The notes under the pieces are model-generated. The model saw only the letters and a list, made by a program, of their open reading frames with translations, was not told the DNA's origin and ran no database searches. Below, piece by piece: positions 23,357 to 31,893 of a stretch of DNA of 35,984 bases. Positions within the stretch are counted from its first letter, which is position 1; every line of letters starts with the position of its first letter. Source of the stretch: Planctomycetaceae bacterium. Its GTDB lineage: Bacteria; Planctomycetota; Planctomycetia; Planctomycetales; Planctomycetaceae. Location of the stretch: contig SIAF01000008.1 in NCBI GenBank assembly GCA_009691905.1, positions 1-35,984 of the forward strand, read 5' to 3'. Made by a program: the position numbers and the translations under genes.

Positions 23357-26300
23357 ATGGGCATCAGGGATGGGCGTGTGACCGCTGTAAAAGCCAACGA
23401 AACCGGCGAGGTCGATCGAACGACGCGCGAGATCGGCCGCGCACTGTGGGGCCAGCTCGAACGCTCGAACCCGTCGATTTTCGAGCGGCGGTGGTGGGAC
23501 GACCGCATTCTCGCCTGGGCCATGGCCGACGAATCGGTCAAGGTGCAGATGTTTCGGTTTATCGACGTGCTGCCGACGCTCAGGTCGCGCGAGTCGATCA
23601 CGCGCCATCTTCAGGAGTACTTCGAAGAGGTCTCTGAACATCTGCCCCGGGCCGCACGGCTCGCGCTCGAAGTTTCGCACCCCGAATCGGTGCTGGGCCG
23701 GGCGCTGGCCATGACGGCCCGCCGCAATGCACTGCGGATGGCGAAGCGCTTCATCGCCGGCACCGAAGTCGACGACGTGCTCAAGACCGTCGCCAAGCTT
23801 CGCAAGCAGGGGTTCGCGTTTACGCTCGACCTGTTGGGTGAAACGATCATCAGCGAAGGCGAAGCCGACGTTTACCAGGAGGCGTATCTGAAACTGATCG
23901 CCGGCCTGACCCCCGCGGTCAACGCCTGGGCCGAAAATTTTCAAATCGACTGCGACCATTCCGGGCCGATCCCGCGCGTCAATTTGTCGCTCAAACTCTC
24001 GGCCTTGTTCAGCCAGTTCAACCCCATCGACCCGACGGGGACGGGCGAGGGGGTCAAATCGCGGCTGCGGCCCCTGCTGCGTGCCGCGCGCGAGCACGAG
24101 GCGTACCTGCACGTCGATATGGAGCATTACGCCTACAAGGATCTGACGCTGGCGATTTTCAAAGACGTGCTGATGGAAAAAGAGTTCCGCGATTTCGCCG
24201 ACGTGGGCATCGTCATCCAGGCCTACCTGCCCGATGCGCAAAAAGACCTTGCCGATTTGCTCGATTGGTCGAAGCAGCGCGGCACGCCGGTCTGGGTGCG
24301 GCTCGTCAAGGGAGCCTATTGGGACGTCGAGACGATCGGCGCGAAGGCCCGCGGCTGGCCCATTCCCGTGTACCAGCGGAAATGGCAGTCGGACGACAAC
24401 TACGAGCGGCAAACCCGCTTCCTGATGGAAAACTACCGCTGGCTGCGGCCGGCGTTCGGCAGCCACAACCTGCGAAGCCTGTCGCATGCACTCGCCTGGG
24501 CACGCCAGTTGAAGGTTCCCAAGGGGGCGTTCGAGATTCAAATGCTGTACGGCATGGGGGCCGAGCAGGCGCAACTGTTTGCCGAACAGGGCTACCGCGT
24601 GCGGATTTACACTCCGTTCGGCGAGCTGATTCCGGGGATGGCGTATCTCGTCCGCCGGCTGCTCGAAAATACCTCCAACGATTCGTTTTTGCGTGCCAGT
24701 TTTGCCGAGAATGTCTCGGTCGAGGAGTTGTTCATGAAACCTGCCGATCTTGCCGCCACCCAGCCTCCATTGACCGATGGCCCACCCGCCGCCGGCTTTC
24801 ACAACGAGCCGGCCAGCGACTTTAGCCAGGCGGCCGTCCGTCTGGCGATGCAGCACGCCGTCGACGACGTTTCGGGTGAACTGGGGGGCGAATACCCGCT
24901 GGTGATCGGCGGCAAACGCATCGACACCAAGCAGACGATCGTCTCGAAAAATCCGTCGCGCAAACGACAGGTGGTCGGCAAAGTCGCCAGCGCCACAGTC
25001 GACCATGCGGCCGAGGCGATTCGCGTTGCGCGAAACGCGTATCGCGAGTGGTCGCGCACCGATCCGCAGTTTCGTGCCGAGTACGTCGAGTTGATCGGCG
25101 CCAAGATTCGCGAACGCCGCTACGAACTGGCTGCGTGGGAAGTGTACGAGTGCGGCAAGCCCTGGGCCGAAGCCGATGCCGACGTCGCCGAGGCGATTGA
25201 TTTTTGCAGTTACTACGCGCATGAGATGCGGCGATTGGCGATTCCGCAGCAGTGCGACGTGCCGGGGGAAGAAAACGTGTTTTTCTATCGCCCGCGCGGG
25301 GTGGCGGTCGTGATCGCCCCCTGGAATTTTCCATTGGCCATTCTGACGGGAATGACGGTCGCCGCCGTCGTCACCGGCAACACGGTCGTGATGAAGCCGG
25401 CCGAGCAGTCATCAGTGATTGCCGCCAAGCTGATGGAAATCATCGAAGGGGTCGGCATTCCCGACGGGGTGGTCAACTACCTGCCGGGTGTCGGCGAAGA
25501 GGTCGGCCCGGTGCTGGTCTCAAGCCCCGACGTCGATCTGATCGCCTTCACCGGGTCGCAGGCGGTCGGGCTGGGCATCAACCAGCGCGCCGCCCAGACC
25601 AATCCCGAACAAGAATCGGTCAAACGCGTGATCGCCGAAATGGGGGGCAAGAACGCGATCATCGTCGACGACGACGCCAACCTCGACGAGGCGGTACTGG
25701 GAGTCGTGCAAAGCGCGTTCGGTTATTCCGGGCAGAAGTGCTCGGCCTGTTCGCGGGCGATCGTCGTCGATTCGGCCTACGACGAATTCGTCAAACGCCT
25801 GATCGGGGCCACCAAAAGCCTGGCGATCGGCGCGGCCGACCAGTCGGGAACGTTCATCGGCCCCGTCATCGACGATGAGGCGCAGCGCCGCATCGAACGG
25901 TACATCGAATTCGGACATGAAGAAGGGAAACTCGCCGTCGCCGGCAACCTCGGCGACCTCGCGAAAGAGGGCTACTTCGTGGCCCCGCACGTGTTCGTCG
26001 ATGTCGCCCCCGAGGCCCGCATCGCTCAGGAGGAGATCTTCGGGCCCGTTCTGGCCGTTATCAAAGCTCGCGATTTCGACGACGCGCTGGCCATCGCCAA
26101 CGACACCCGCTTCGCGCTGACCGGCGGAGTGTACTCGCGCAGCCCCGGCCATTTGCGCCAAGCCCGTCTCGAATACCAGGTCGGCAACCTGTACCTCAAT
26201 CGCCCGATCACCGGCGCCCTCGTCGAGCGCCAACCGTTCGGCGGCTTCAAAATGTCGGGCATCGGCTCAAAGGCCGGCGGCCCCGATTACCTGCTGCAGT

Positions 26301-26374
26301 TTCTGATCCCGATCAATGTGACCGAGAACACGCTGCGGCGCGGGTTCGCTCCGCCACCGGACGCCGAGGCGTGA
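23357..26374 (+). CDS. putA: PutA, bifunctional proline dehydrogenase / glutamate-semialdehyde dehydrogenase
   Basis: 1005 aa, the short PutA type without a DNA-binding domain. It oxidises proline to glutamate in two steps. The FAD-dependent proline dehydrogenase half (about 30-460) shows SLKLSAL, RLVKGAYWD near 315, and the C-terminal helix with YLVRRLLENTSND near 430. The aldehyde dehydrogenase half (about 510-990) shows IAPWNFPLAI, FTGSQAVG, the general base Glu761 in EMGGKN and the nucleophile Cys795 in GQKCSACSR, then EEIFGPVLAV and QPFGGFKMSG. The ATG at 23357 has AGGA right beside it; a GTG at 23378 with AGGGA upstream is an alternative. Without the DNA-binding domain, it should not regulate its own transcription. 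Confidence 0.96.
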   Translation: MGIRDGRVTAVKANETGEVDRTTREIGRALWGQLERSNPSIFERRWWDDRILAWAMADESVKVQMFRFIDVLPTLRSRESITRHLQEYFEEVSEHLPRAARLALEVSHPESVLGRALAMTARRNALRMAKRFIAGTEVDDVLKTVAKLRKQGFAFTLDLLGETIISEGEADVYQEAYLKLIAGLTPAVNAWAENFQIDCDHSGPIPRVNLSLKLSALFSQFNPIDPTGTGEGVKSRLRPLLRAAREHEAYLHVDMEHYAYKDLTLAIFKDVLMEKEFRDFADVGIVIQAYLPDAQKDLADLLDWSKQRGTPVWVRLVKGAYWDVETIGAKARGWPIPVYQRKWQSDDNYERQTRFLMENYRWLRPAFGSHNLRSLSHALAWARQLKVPKGAFEIQMLYGMGAEQAQLFAEQGYRVRIYTPFGELIPGMAYLVRRLLENTSNDSFLRASFAENVSVEELFMKPADLAATQPPLTDGPPAAGFHNEPASDFSQAAVRLAMQHAVDDVSGELGGEYPLVIGGKRIDTKQTIVSKNPSRKRQVVGKVASATVDHAAEAIRVARNAYREWSRTDPQFRAEYVELIGAKIRERRYELAAWEVYECGKPWAEADADVAEAIDFCSYYAHEMRRLAIPQQCDVPGEENVFFYRPRGVAVVIAPWNFPLAILTGMTVAAVVTGNTVVMKPAEQSSVIAAKLMEIIEGVGIPDGVVNYLPGVGEEVGPVLVSSPDVDLIAFTGSQAVGLGINQRAAQTNPEQESVKRVIAEMGGKNAIIVDDDANLDEAVLGVVQSAFGYSGQKCSACSRAIVVDSAYDEFVKRLIGATKSLAIGAADQSGTFIGPVIDDEAQRRIERYIEFGHEEGKLAVAGNLGDLAKEGYFVAPHVFVDVAPEARIAQEEIFGPVLAVIKARDFDDALAIANDTRFALTGGVYSRSPGHLRQARLEYQVGNLYLNRPITGALVERQPFGGFKMSGIGSKAGGPDYLLQFLIPINVTENTLRRGFAPPPDAEA

Positions 26375-26385
26375 ATGGTCGCGGG

Positions 26386-26412
26386 GTCGAAGAGTCACTG
26401 AGTCGCTGAGTG
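26386..26412. repeat. Short 'gagtcg' phrase repeat after putA
   Basis: GTCGAAGAGT followed by CACTGAGTCGCTGAGTG is built from degenerate units of about 8 bp starting GAGTC. The same 10-bp core, GTCGAAGAGT, occurs inverted at 31864-31873 amid related units. Both copies lie just after a gene end. Confidence 0.5.
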
Positions 26413-26427
26413 GTTCGAAAGCTTGCC

Positions 26428-26497
26428 AGCGATGGCCCCGTCACGCGCAAGATGTTCAACTGCCTCGCGCGCCTTGCCACCCCACGGGGCCATCGCT
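26428..26497. repeat. 14-bp inverted repeat downstream of putA
   Basis: AGCGATGGCCCCGT (26428-26441) and its exact reverse complement (26484-26497) are 42 bp apart, in the gap between putA and the convergent HExxH gene. It could form a stem that ends transcription from either side. No T-run is present. Apart from this and the short repeat next to it, nothing is supported in 26375-26657. Confidence 0.7.
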
Positions 26498-26657
26498 CGA
26501 CTGTATTGCAGGTCGTGCTTCGCGACGCACGAAACGCGAGCCTGCCAGTTACGCGTCAACCACACACCGTCGCTCTGACCCCGCCACCCAACGTGGCGCG
26601 CCCAACGGAAGGATTTGCACGGGCGGCTCGCACATCGCCTTCCGCCTCAAGGCCGGA

Positions 26658-27122
26658 CTACGAGCTTGCCGGGCGTACAAAACCCCAGGTTGCCGCCAGG
26701 GCGTCAGCGGCCTCTTCGACGTCGGTGATTTCGCCCCAACCGCCGTTGCGCAAATACGCGTGCGCGAATTCGTGGGCGATTACGTAGAGGGCGAAGGCTT
26801 CGGAGCAATGCGCCAGACGCGGTCGGAGCACGACGCAGCGACTGCTCGATCCGACGGGACCGGGGCAGGCCATCCACAGCGTCCATCCCTGACCGGGAAC
26901 GAAGTTCTCCAGCGTGACGCGAAACCGCGGGTCGTCGAGAAAGTCGCGCTGCACGACCTCGGGCAGTTCGTTCAACACACTCAGCACGCGACATCGCAGT
27001 GGTTCAAGCTCGACGAATGCTTCCAGATACGTAGAAAAGATGGGCGGTCCCTCCGTTGCCAAGTGTCGATTCGCGATCACTCGAAAATCACCGTCCGATT
27101 GTAACGAGGCCCGCTGCCGCAT
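26658..27122 (-). CDS. Small HExxH metallopeptidase-like protein
   Basis: 154 aa. The helix YVIAHEFAHAYL contains a zincin motif HExxH (His117, Glu118, His121), and a downstream helix DVEEAADALAATWGF offers acidic residues (Glu136, Glu137, Asp140) as the third zinc ligand, as in gluzincin-like small peptidases. No signal peptide or membrane segment is seen, so it should be cytoplasmic. No partner gene is adjacent, and the substrate is unknown. The ATG at 27122 has no clear ribosome binding site. It is convergent with putA and divergent from the HAD gene. Confidence 0.7.
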   Translation of the reverse strand: MRQRASLQSDGDFRVIANRHLATEGPPIFSTYLEAFVELEPLRCRVLSVLNELPEVVQRDFLDDPRFRVTLENFVPGQGWTLWMACPGPVGSSSRCVVLRPRLAHCSEAFALYVIAHEFAHAYLRNGGWGEITDVEEAADALAATWGFVRPASS

Positions 27123-27216
27123 TGAACCGGCAGTCGCTCAGTTTGCACTCCTCGCGCAACCCCGTTCCCCGACAGGTGATGCCTCCCGTTATTACCGCGG
27201 CCCCCTTGCGGGTTCC

Positions 27217-27222
27217 TATAAT
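27217..27222 (+). promoter_or_regulatory. Possible -10 element of the HAD hydrolase gene
   Basis: TATAAT lies 81 bp upstream of the ATG at 27304. A recognisable -35 is lacking at 16-18 bp. Confidence 0.35.
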
Positions 27223-27303
27223 ACGGTCGTGCTGCGCGCACCGAACGATTCCCTGCGCTTCGACCGACGACACCATTCACCTGACCTGTAGATCCCCCTT
27301 TCG

Positions 27304-28023
27304 ATGGATTTGTCACCCGAACACCGTGACCGACTTCGCTGCGTGGCTTTCGACGCCGTCGGGACGCTGATCGAACCGATCCCGGCTGCGGCCGAAGTTT
27401 ATCATCAAGTCGCGCGTCAGCACGGGTCGCGGCTGGCGGCGGGAGAGATCGTCCGCAGGTTTCGACAGGCGTTTCGACAGACTGAACGCGGCGATCGGGA
27501 GAGTCCTGCCGAAACGCGGCTGGCCACCGATGAAGCGACCGAACGCGAGCGCTGGCGGGCGATCGTGACTGCCGTGATCGACGACGTTCCCGATCCAGAG
27601 GCCTGCTTCGACGAACTCTACGAACACTTTGCCCAACCCGAGTCGTGGGACTGTTTTCCCGAAGTGCCGGCCGTCCTGGAAGGGCTGCGACTAGCCGGCA
27701 TGCTGGTTGTTCTGGCGTCGAACTTCGACCGCCGGCTCCGAACCGTCTGCGACGGCTTAGCCGCGTTGCGTAACGTGAACTGCCGGGTGATCTCGTCGGA
27801 AGTCGGCTTTCGCAAGCCCAGCCGGCGCTTTTTCGAGGCGCTGCTGGCCGCGGCTGGTTGCCGGGCGGACGAAATTCTGATGGTCGGCGACGACCGCGAG
27901 AACGATTTGATCGGGGCGCAGCAGGCGGGTCTGCATGCGGTGCTGATCAATCGCCGCGGCCCCTGCTCGCCCGACGAGATCGCCTCTCTGACGGAGTTGA
28001 CGGGATGGCTCGCCAATGTCTGA
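27304..28023 (+). CDS. HAD family hydrolase
   Basis: 239 aa haloacid-dehalogenase superfamily protein, probably a small-molecule phosphatase. Motif I is FDAVGTL (nucleophile Asp17); the usual second Asp of DxD is Val19, as in some HDHD3-like members. A helical C1-type cap occupies about 25-105. Motif II is LASNFD (about 139-144), motif III the Lys in FRKPSRRFF, motif IV GDDRENDLIGA. The missing Asp19 weakens the case for phosphatase activity, since that residue normally is the acid/base. It stands 85 bp before the lipid kinase gene. It is not KdsC-like in size or motif, despite kdsA being near. Confidence 0.88.
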   Translation: MDLSPEHRDRLRCVAFDAVGTLIEPIPAAAEVYHQVARQHGSRLAAGEIVRRFRQAFRQTERGDRESPAETRLATDEATERERWRAIVTAVIDDVPDPEACFDELYEHFAQPESWDCFPEVPAVLEGLRLAGMLVVLASNFDRRLRTVCDGLAALRNVNCRVISSEVGFRKPSRRFFEALLAAAGCRADEILMVGDDRENDLIGAQQAGLHAVLINRRGPCSPDEIASLTELTGWLANV

Positions 28024-28053
28024 TCTTTGGGTCTCATCTTTGGCCGCGTGAGG

Positions 28054-28059
28054 TATAAT
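28054..28059 (+). promoter_or_regulatory. Possible -10 element of the lipid kinase gene
   Basis: TATAAT occurs 49 bp upstream of the ATG at 28109, within the short gap after the HAD gene. No -35 match at standard spacing. Confidence 0.4.
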
Positions 28060-28108
28060 GTTCGGCAATCAATGCCGTCCCCCTTCCTGATCTTCTCTGC
28101 TGGTTCTC

Positions 28109-29002
28109 ATGCTTGAACCTGCCGTACCCCTGGCACGCTGGGTGGCGATTCAGCGCAATCCGCGATCGGGGACGGGAAAAAACCGGGCGATGTTGCTCGA
28201 CCTCGTCGCCGAGTTACGACGGCTGGGGCTGAGGCCGCGAATGTTCAAAGATCGGGCGCGACTCGCAGCCTGGGTTGCCCACCGCCAGGCGGGCGAGGGC
28301 TTGGAGTGCATCGTCGCCGCAGGAGGGGACGGGACGCTTGCCGATGTGTTCAACCGGTTTCCCGGCGTGCCGGTCGCCATTCTTCCCATGGGCACTGAAA
28401 ACCTGATGGCGAAATTTCTGTCGATTCCGGCCTGCGGGGTCACGGTCGCCCGGCTGATCGCCGACCGATCGCGGCGACAGTTCGACCTGGGACAAATCGG
28501 CGAGCGTCGATTTGCGCTGATGGTCAGTGCGGGATTTGACGCCGAGATCATACGCCAGACCCATGCTGCGCGGCAGGGGCACATTTCACACGCGGCTTAT
28601 CTCCAACCAATTGTCGAATCGCTGCGTAGTTATGAGCATCCCCTGCTGCGGGTGACCGTCGACGATGCCGAGAAGTCCCAAACCGCCCGGCTGGCGGTCG
28701 TGGTCAATATTCCGGCGTATGCCCTGGGGTTGTCGATGGCGCAGGGCGCCAAAGGCGACGATGGATTGCTCGATCTGCGGCTGTTCGAACGAGGGTCGGC
28801 ATTTCAAATGATTCGATATTTTTATAATCTGACACAGGGCACACACGAAAAGCTGCCCGACGTGATCTCCCGAACGGCGCGGCGCGTTCGAATTGACTCC
28901 GAGCAGCCCGTGCCCCTCCAGGCCGATGGCGATCCGGCAGGTTTCACCCCCGCCGATATCAGCCTGTTGCCCGGAGCGCTGGAAGTGTACGCGCCCCGAT
29001 AA
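28109..29002 (+). CDS. Diacylglycerol kinase-type lipid kinase (YegS/DAGK catalytic family)
   Basis: 297 aa. A soluble or membrane-associated ATP-dependent lipid kinase. The nucleotide-binding signature AGGDGTLADV (Gly72-Gly73-Asp74-Gly75-Thr76) is intact, preceded by the family start IQRNPRSGTGKN and followed by GTENLMAKFL (about 96-105). The C-terminal domain has VSAGFDAEI and DDGLLDLRLF, both typical. Members phosphorylate diacylglycerol, phosphatidylglycerol, sphingoid bases or related lipids; the substrate cannot be told. It precedes kdsA by 156 bp on the same strand, but the gap holds an inverted repeat. It is unrelated in fold to the DgkA at 6085. Confidence 0.92.
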   Translation: MLEPAVPLARWVAIQRNPRSGTGKNRAMLLDLVAELRRLGLRPRMFKDRARLAAWVAHRQAGEGLECIVAAGGDGTLADVFNRFPGVPVAILPMGTENLMAKFLSIPACGVTVARLIADRSRRQFDLGQIGERRFALMVSAGFDAEIIRQTHAARQGHISHAAYLQPIVESLRSYEHPLLRVTVDDAEKSQTARLAVVVNIPAYALGLSMAQGAKGDDGLLDLRLFERGSAFQMIRYFYNLTQGTHEKLPDVISRTARRVRIDSEQPVPLQADGDPAGFTPADISLLPGALEVYAPR

Positions 29003-29025
29003 ACAAATGACGAAAGACAAACTCC

Positions 29026-29118
29026 GAATGTCTAAGGAAACGCAAACCTCCGAAAACCGAAAGGGGCCGTCAAAGTCCTGCCTTTCGTCTTTCGAATTTC
29101 GGTTTTCCTTAGACATTC
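29026..29118. repeat. Inverted repeat before kdsA
   Basis: GAATGTCTAAGGAAA (29026-29040) is the exact reverse complement of 29104-29118. Partly matching sequence continues inside the arms (CGAAAACCGAAAGG against CCTTTCGTC...TTTCGGTTTT), so a long imperfect hairpin is possible. It fills the gap between the lipid kinase and kdsA. It is less GC-rich than the flanking genes, which marks it as separate in origin. Likely a dispersed repeat or a terminator. Confidence 0.75.
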
Positions 29119-29158
29119 AGATTTCGACATTCGTCTTTCCCGACCCAAAAGGGGTGGC

Positions 29159-30013
29159 ATGATGCCCGCGAATCCGGTCGAGATTGGTCCCCTGCGCTGC
29201 GGACGCGGCCAGCCGTTATTATTTATTGCCGGCCCCTGTGTCATCGAATCGCAGGAGCTGGCGCTGAAAGTCGCCCGTCGGCTCGCCGAAATCCGCGACG
29301 AACTGGGGATCGCGCTGGTGTTCAAATCGAGTTTCGACAAGGCCAACCGGACGAGCGTCGACAGTTTTCGGGGTCCGGGTTTGGCGGCCGGGCTCGAGAT
29401 TCTCGCCAAGGTGAAGGCCGCGACGGGGCTGGATGTGTTGACCGACGTTCACGAAACGTCACAGGCCGAACCGGCGGCGCAGGTTTGCCGCATTCTGCAA
29501 ATCCCGGCGTTTCTGGCGCGGCAAACCGATCTCGTGCATGCCGTGGCCGAGGCGACGGGCAAGGCCGGCGGGGTGGTCAACATCAAGAAACCCCAGTTCC
29601 TGGCACCCGAAGATATGGTTCACGCCGTGAAAAAATGCGAGGCGTTCGGCAACCCGCGGGTGCTGCTCACCGAACGCGGCACGACTTTCGGATACGGCCG
29701 ACTGATCAACGACATGCGGGCGATTCCCGTGATGCAGGGTTTGGGGCCGCCGGTCATTTTCGACGCAACCCACAGCGTTCAGCTACCGGGGGGCAGCACG
29801 ACCGGGGGACAGCGGCAAATGGTCTCGTTTTTGGCGCGGGCGGCGGTCGCCTGCGGCTGCGACGGGCTGTTTTTCGAGACCCATCCCGACCCCGACAAGG
29901 CTCTCAGCGACGGCCCGAATATGATTCCACTCGATGAGTTTCCCCGGCTGATCCGGCAACTGCTGCGGCTGCGGGAAGCTTTGACCGAAACCACCGATTC
30001 CCAGGGGGATTGA
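29159..30013 (+). CDS. kdsA: KdsA, 3-deoxy-8-phosphooctulonate synthase
   Basis: 284 aa. Condenses phosphoenolpyruvate with arabinose 5-phosphate to make Kdo-8-phosphate for LPS. Family motifs: [10 protein letters not shown] (residues 22-31), [55 protein letters not shown] and [14 protein letters not shown]. Cys27 in GPCVIES marks the metal-dependent class; the metal-free class has Asn there. AAGGGG precedes tandem ATGs at 29159 and 29162. Its presence implies a Kdo-containing outer membrane, in line with planctomycetes being Gram-negative in plan. The stop overlaps an ATG of the next frame by one base (30013). Confidence 0.96.
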   Translation: MMPANPVEIGPLRCGRGQPLLFIAGPCVIESQELALKVARRLAEIRDELGIALVFKSSFDKANRTSVDSFRGPGLAAGLEILAKVKAATGLDVLTDVHETSQAEPAAQVCRILQIPAFLARQTDLVHAVAEATGKAGGVVNIKKPQFLAPEDMVHAVKKCEAFGNPRVLLTERGTTFGYGRLINDMRAIPVMQGLGPPVIFDATHSVQLPGGSTTGGQRQMVSFLARAAVACGCDGLFFETHPDPDKALSDGPNMIPLDEFPRLIRQLLRLREALTETTDSQGD

Positions 30014-30117
30014 TGACGCGCGCCTTGTATCGAAACCAGCGGTACCTCAGCCCACGAACGGTGAGCGACCGACCCTCTTCGATTGCCGCGTCGATCTCCC
30101 CGACGACCGACGGCAGG

Positions 30118-31818
30118 ATGCGCCACGACCGCCGACGACGCGTGTGCCTGGCGGGGCTGGGAATCCTGGCGCTGACATTCGCCGCCGGTTGTCCGAAGCC
30201 GGACAGTTCGACCACTTCCGCCGGCACGGGCGCGGCGGGGGGTTCGTCACAGCCCGACGACCAGTGCGAAGACCTGCTCGCCACCGTTCACGACACGTTT
30301 CAATTGCATCGGCTGGAGATAACGACCACCGTTGCCGACGGCGTCAATCGCCTGAACGACTGGCAGCGGGGTTGCGCGCCGCAATCGACCGCGGGAGGCG
30401 CGCTGCCCCCCGCGATTCGCAAGGTCATGACCGCGGCCCAGCGCGACGCTCTGACTGAAACGCTGTTTACGCCCCGCGATGGAGAGCATCTGCGCGACGG
30501 CATGATGCTCCGCTCGCTGGGGCAGTTCGCGTTTCAGACGGCCGACCTCAACCCGACCGAGTTGCAGCGTGTCGTCGCCGCCTTCGAGTTCGTGATCCGC
30601 AATGTCGAACTGATTGCCAAAGCGCCCTACGGCCTGCCGCTGACGCTCTACGACATCGGCCTCGTGGGAAAAGGAACGCCGGCCGATCGCGCCTGGCTGT
30701 TCGCCGGCCTGCTGCGAAACGAAAAGATCGACAGCGTGCTGCTTGTCGCCGCTGCCGCCCAGGATGGTTCGGCAAATCCGGAGGAGGTCGCCCTGGTGGG
30801 AGTGCTTCTGGACGGCCAGACCTATCTGTTCGATCCATTGCTGGGGGTGCCCGTACCGGGCCCGCAGCCATCAGAGAGCGCCGTGGCCACGTTCGAGCAG
30901 GCGGTCACCGATCCGTCGGTGCTGCGACAACTCGATGTCGGCAACGACTTTCACTACCCGCTGGAATCGGCCGGCCTGCGCCGGGCCCGCGTGCTCGCGA
31001 TCAGCGATTCGGCGTTCTGGTCCGACCGCATGCGCCGGCTGCAGGGCGAATTCACGGGACGACAGACGATGGTCATTGCCGACCCGCTGCACGACACCGC
31101 CGACGGCCCGGGGCTGTGGTCGCGCGTCGCACGGTCGGGGGGCGAGTTCTGGTCGGCCGATCGCATGGGCCTTTGGAACTATCCCGAAACCCAGCTCGCC
31201 GCGCATGCCGAGCTCGACGCGACGCGACGCGATGATTTGCGGGCACTGCTGGCACCGTTCAACGCCTACATGACGATCGGACAGGGTCAGGACGGTCAAC
31301 TGGCGTTGACCGACCGGCAGCAGTTTCTTGACCCGGCGGGCGACATGAAATTGCACGGGGCGATCCGCATCGTCCGTCAGACGACGGTTGGCGCGCAACG
31401 CAAGGCGCGACTCAAGCACCTGGCAGGCGAATTCGCCGAGGCGGTTCACGAATACCAGCTCGTGAGGCAACACTCGCAGGAGGTGGTGAACCTCAGGCAG
31501 CCCCCCGGGATCTCAGTCCCGCATCAACGGGCGATCGACGATGCCATTTTCTGGACGGCACTCTGCAAATTCGAACAGGGTGAGTATCGCGTCGCGGTCG
31601 ACAACCTGCAGCGATATCGCAAGCAGCAGAATCGAGACCAGGAAGCGAGCTGGAACCGTCAATGCCGCTACCTGCTGGCCCTGAGCCACGCCGCCCGGAA
31701 AAACTACCCCGAGGCGATCGACGAACTGAGTGCTGTGGAAGTTGACGACCCGGAATTTGCCGGTTACCAGTCGCTGATTCGTTCTTGGCGCGCCGCTGCC
31801 GCCGCCGATCAGAAATAA
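30118..31818 (+). CDS. Lipoprotein with degenerate transglutaminase-like domain and TPR-like C-terminus
   Basis: 566 aa from the ATG at 30118, which begins a clean lipoprotein signal (Arg-rich start, hydrophobic core, lipobox FAAGC, Cys25). A start at 30013, touching the kdsA stop and with AGGGGGA upstream, would add 35 polar residues ahead of the signal and is an alternative. The middle (about 155-260) resembles a transglutaminase-like fold: TPADRAWLFAGLLRNEKIDS and TYLFDPLLGVPVPG, where the position of the catalytic Cys is not Cys. The C-terminal 110 residues have TPR-like helices (FWTALCKFEQGEYRVAVDNL). Probably an envelope scaffold, not an enzyme; function unknown. Likely co-transcribed with kdsA. 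Confidence 0.75.
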   Translation: MRHDRRRRVCLAGLGILALTFAAGCPKPDSSTTSAGTGAAGGSSQPDDQCEDLLATVHDTFQLHRLEITTTVADGVNRLNDWQRGCAPQSTAGGALPPAIRKVMTAAQRDALTETLFTPRDGEHLRDGMMLRSLGQFAFQTADLNPTELQRVVAAFEFVIRNVELIAKAPYGLPLTLYDIGLVGKGTPADRAWLFAGLLRNEKIDSVLLVAAAAQDGSANPEEVALVGVLLDGQTYLFDPLLGVPVPGPQPSESAVATFEQAVTDPSVLRQLDVGNDFHYPLESAGLRRARVLAISDSAFWSDRMRRLQGEFTGRQTMVIADPLHDTADGPGLWSRVARSGGEFWSADRMGLWNYPETQLAAHAELDATRRDDLRALLAPFNAYMTIGQGQDGQLALTDRQQFLDPAGDMKLHGAIRIVRQTTVGAQRKARLKHLAGEFAEAVHEYQLVRQHSQEVVNLRQPPGISVPHQRAIDDAIFWTALCKFEQGEYRVAVDNLQRYRKQQNRDQEASWNRQCRYLLALSHAARKNYPEAIDELSAVEVDDPEFAGYQSLIRSWRAAAAADQK

Positions 31819-31893
31819 GCTTGTCGAGCCGACCAAGCGCCAGTGCCTCTCCTTGACTCCGCCACTCTTCGACTCTGCGACTGGGCCACTCCC

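Noticed and set aside
22090-23601. 503-codon open frame on the minus strand
   Set aside because: Antisense to argJ and the start of putA; composition is that of a shadow frame.
23351-25222. 623-codon open frame on the minus strand
   Set aside because: Antisense to putA, whose motifs are unmistakable; the product has no recognisable domain.
27304-28023. HAD gene as kdsC (Kdo-8-phosphate phosphatase), because kdsA is near
   Set aside because: KdsC is shorter, capless and has DxDG; this protein has a cap domain and lacks the second Asp.
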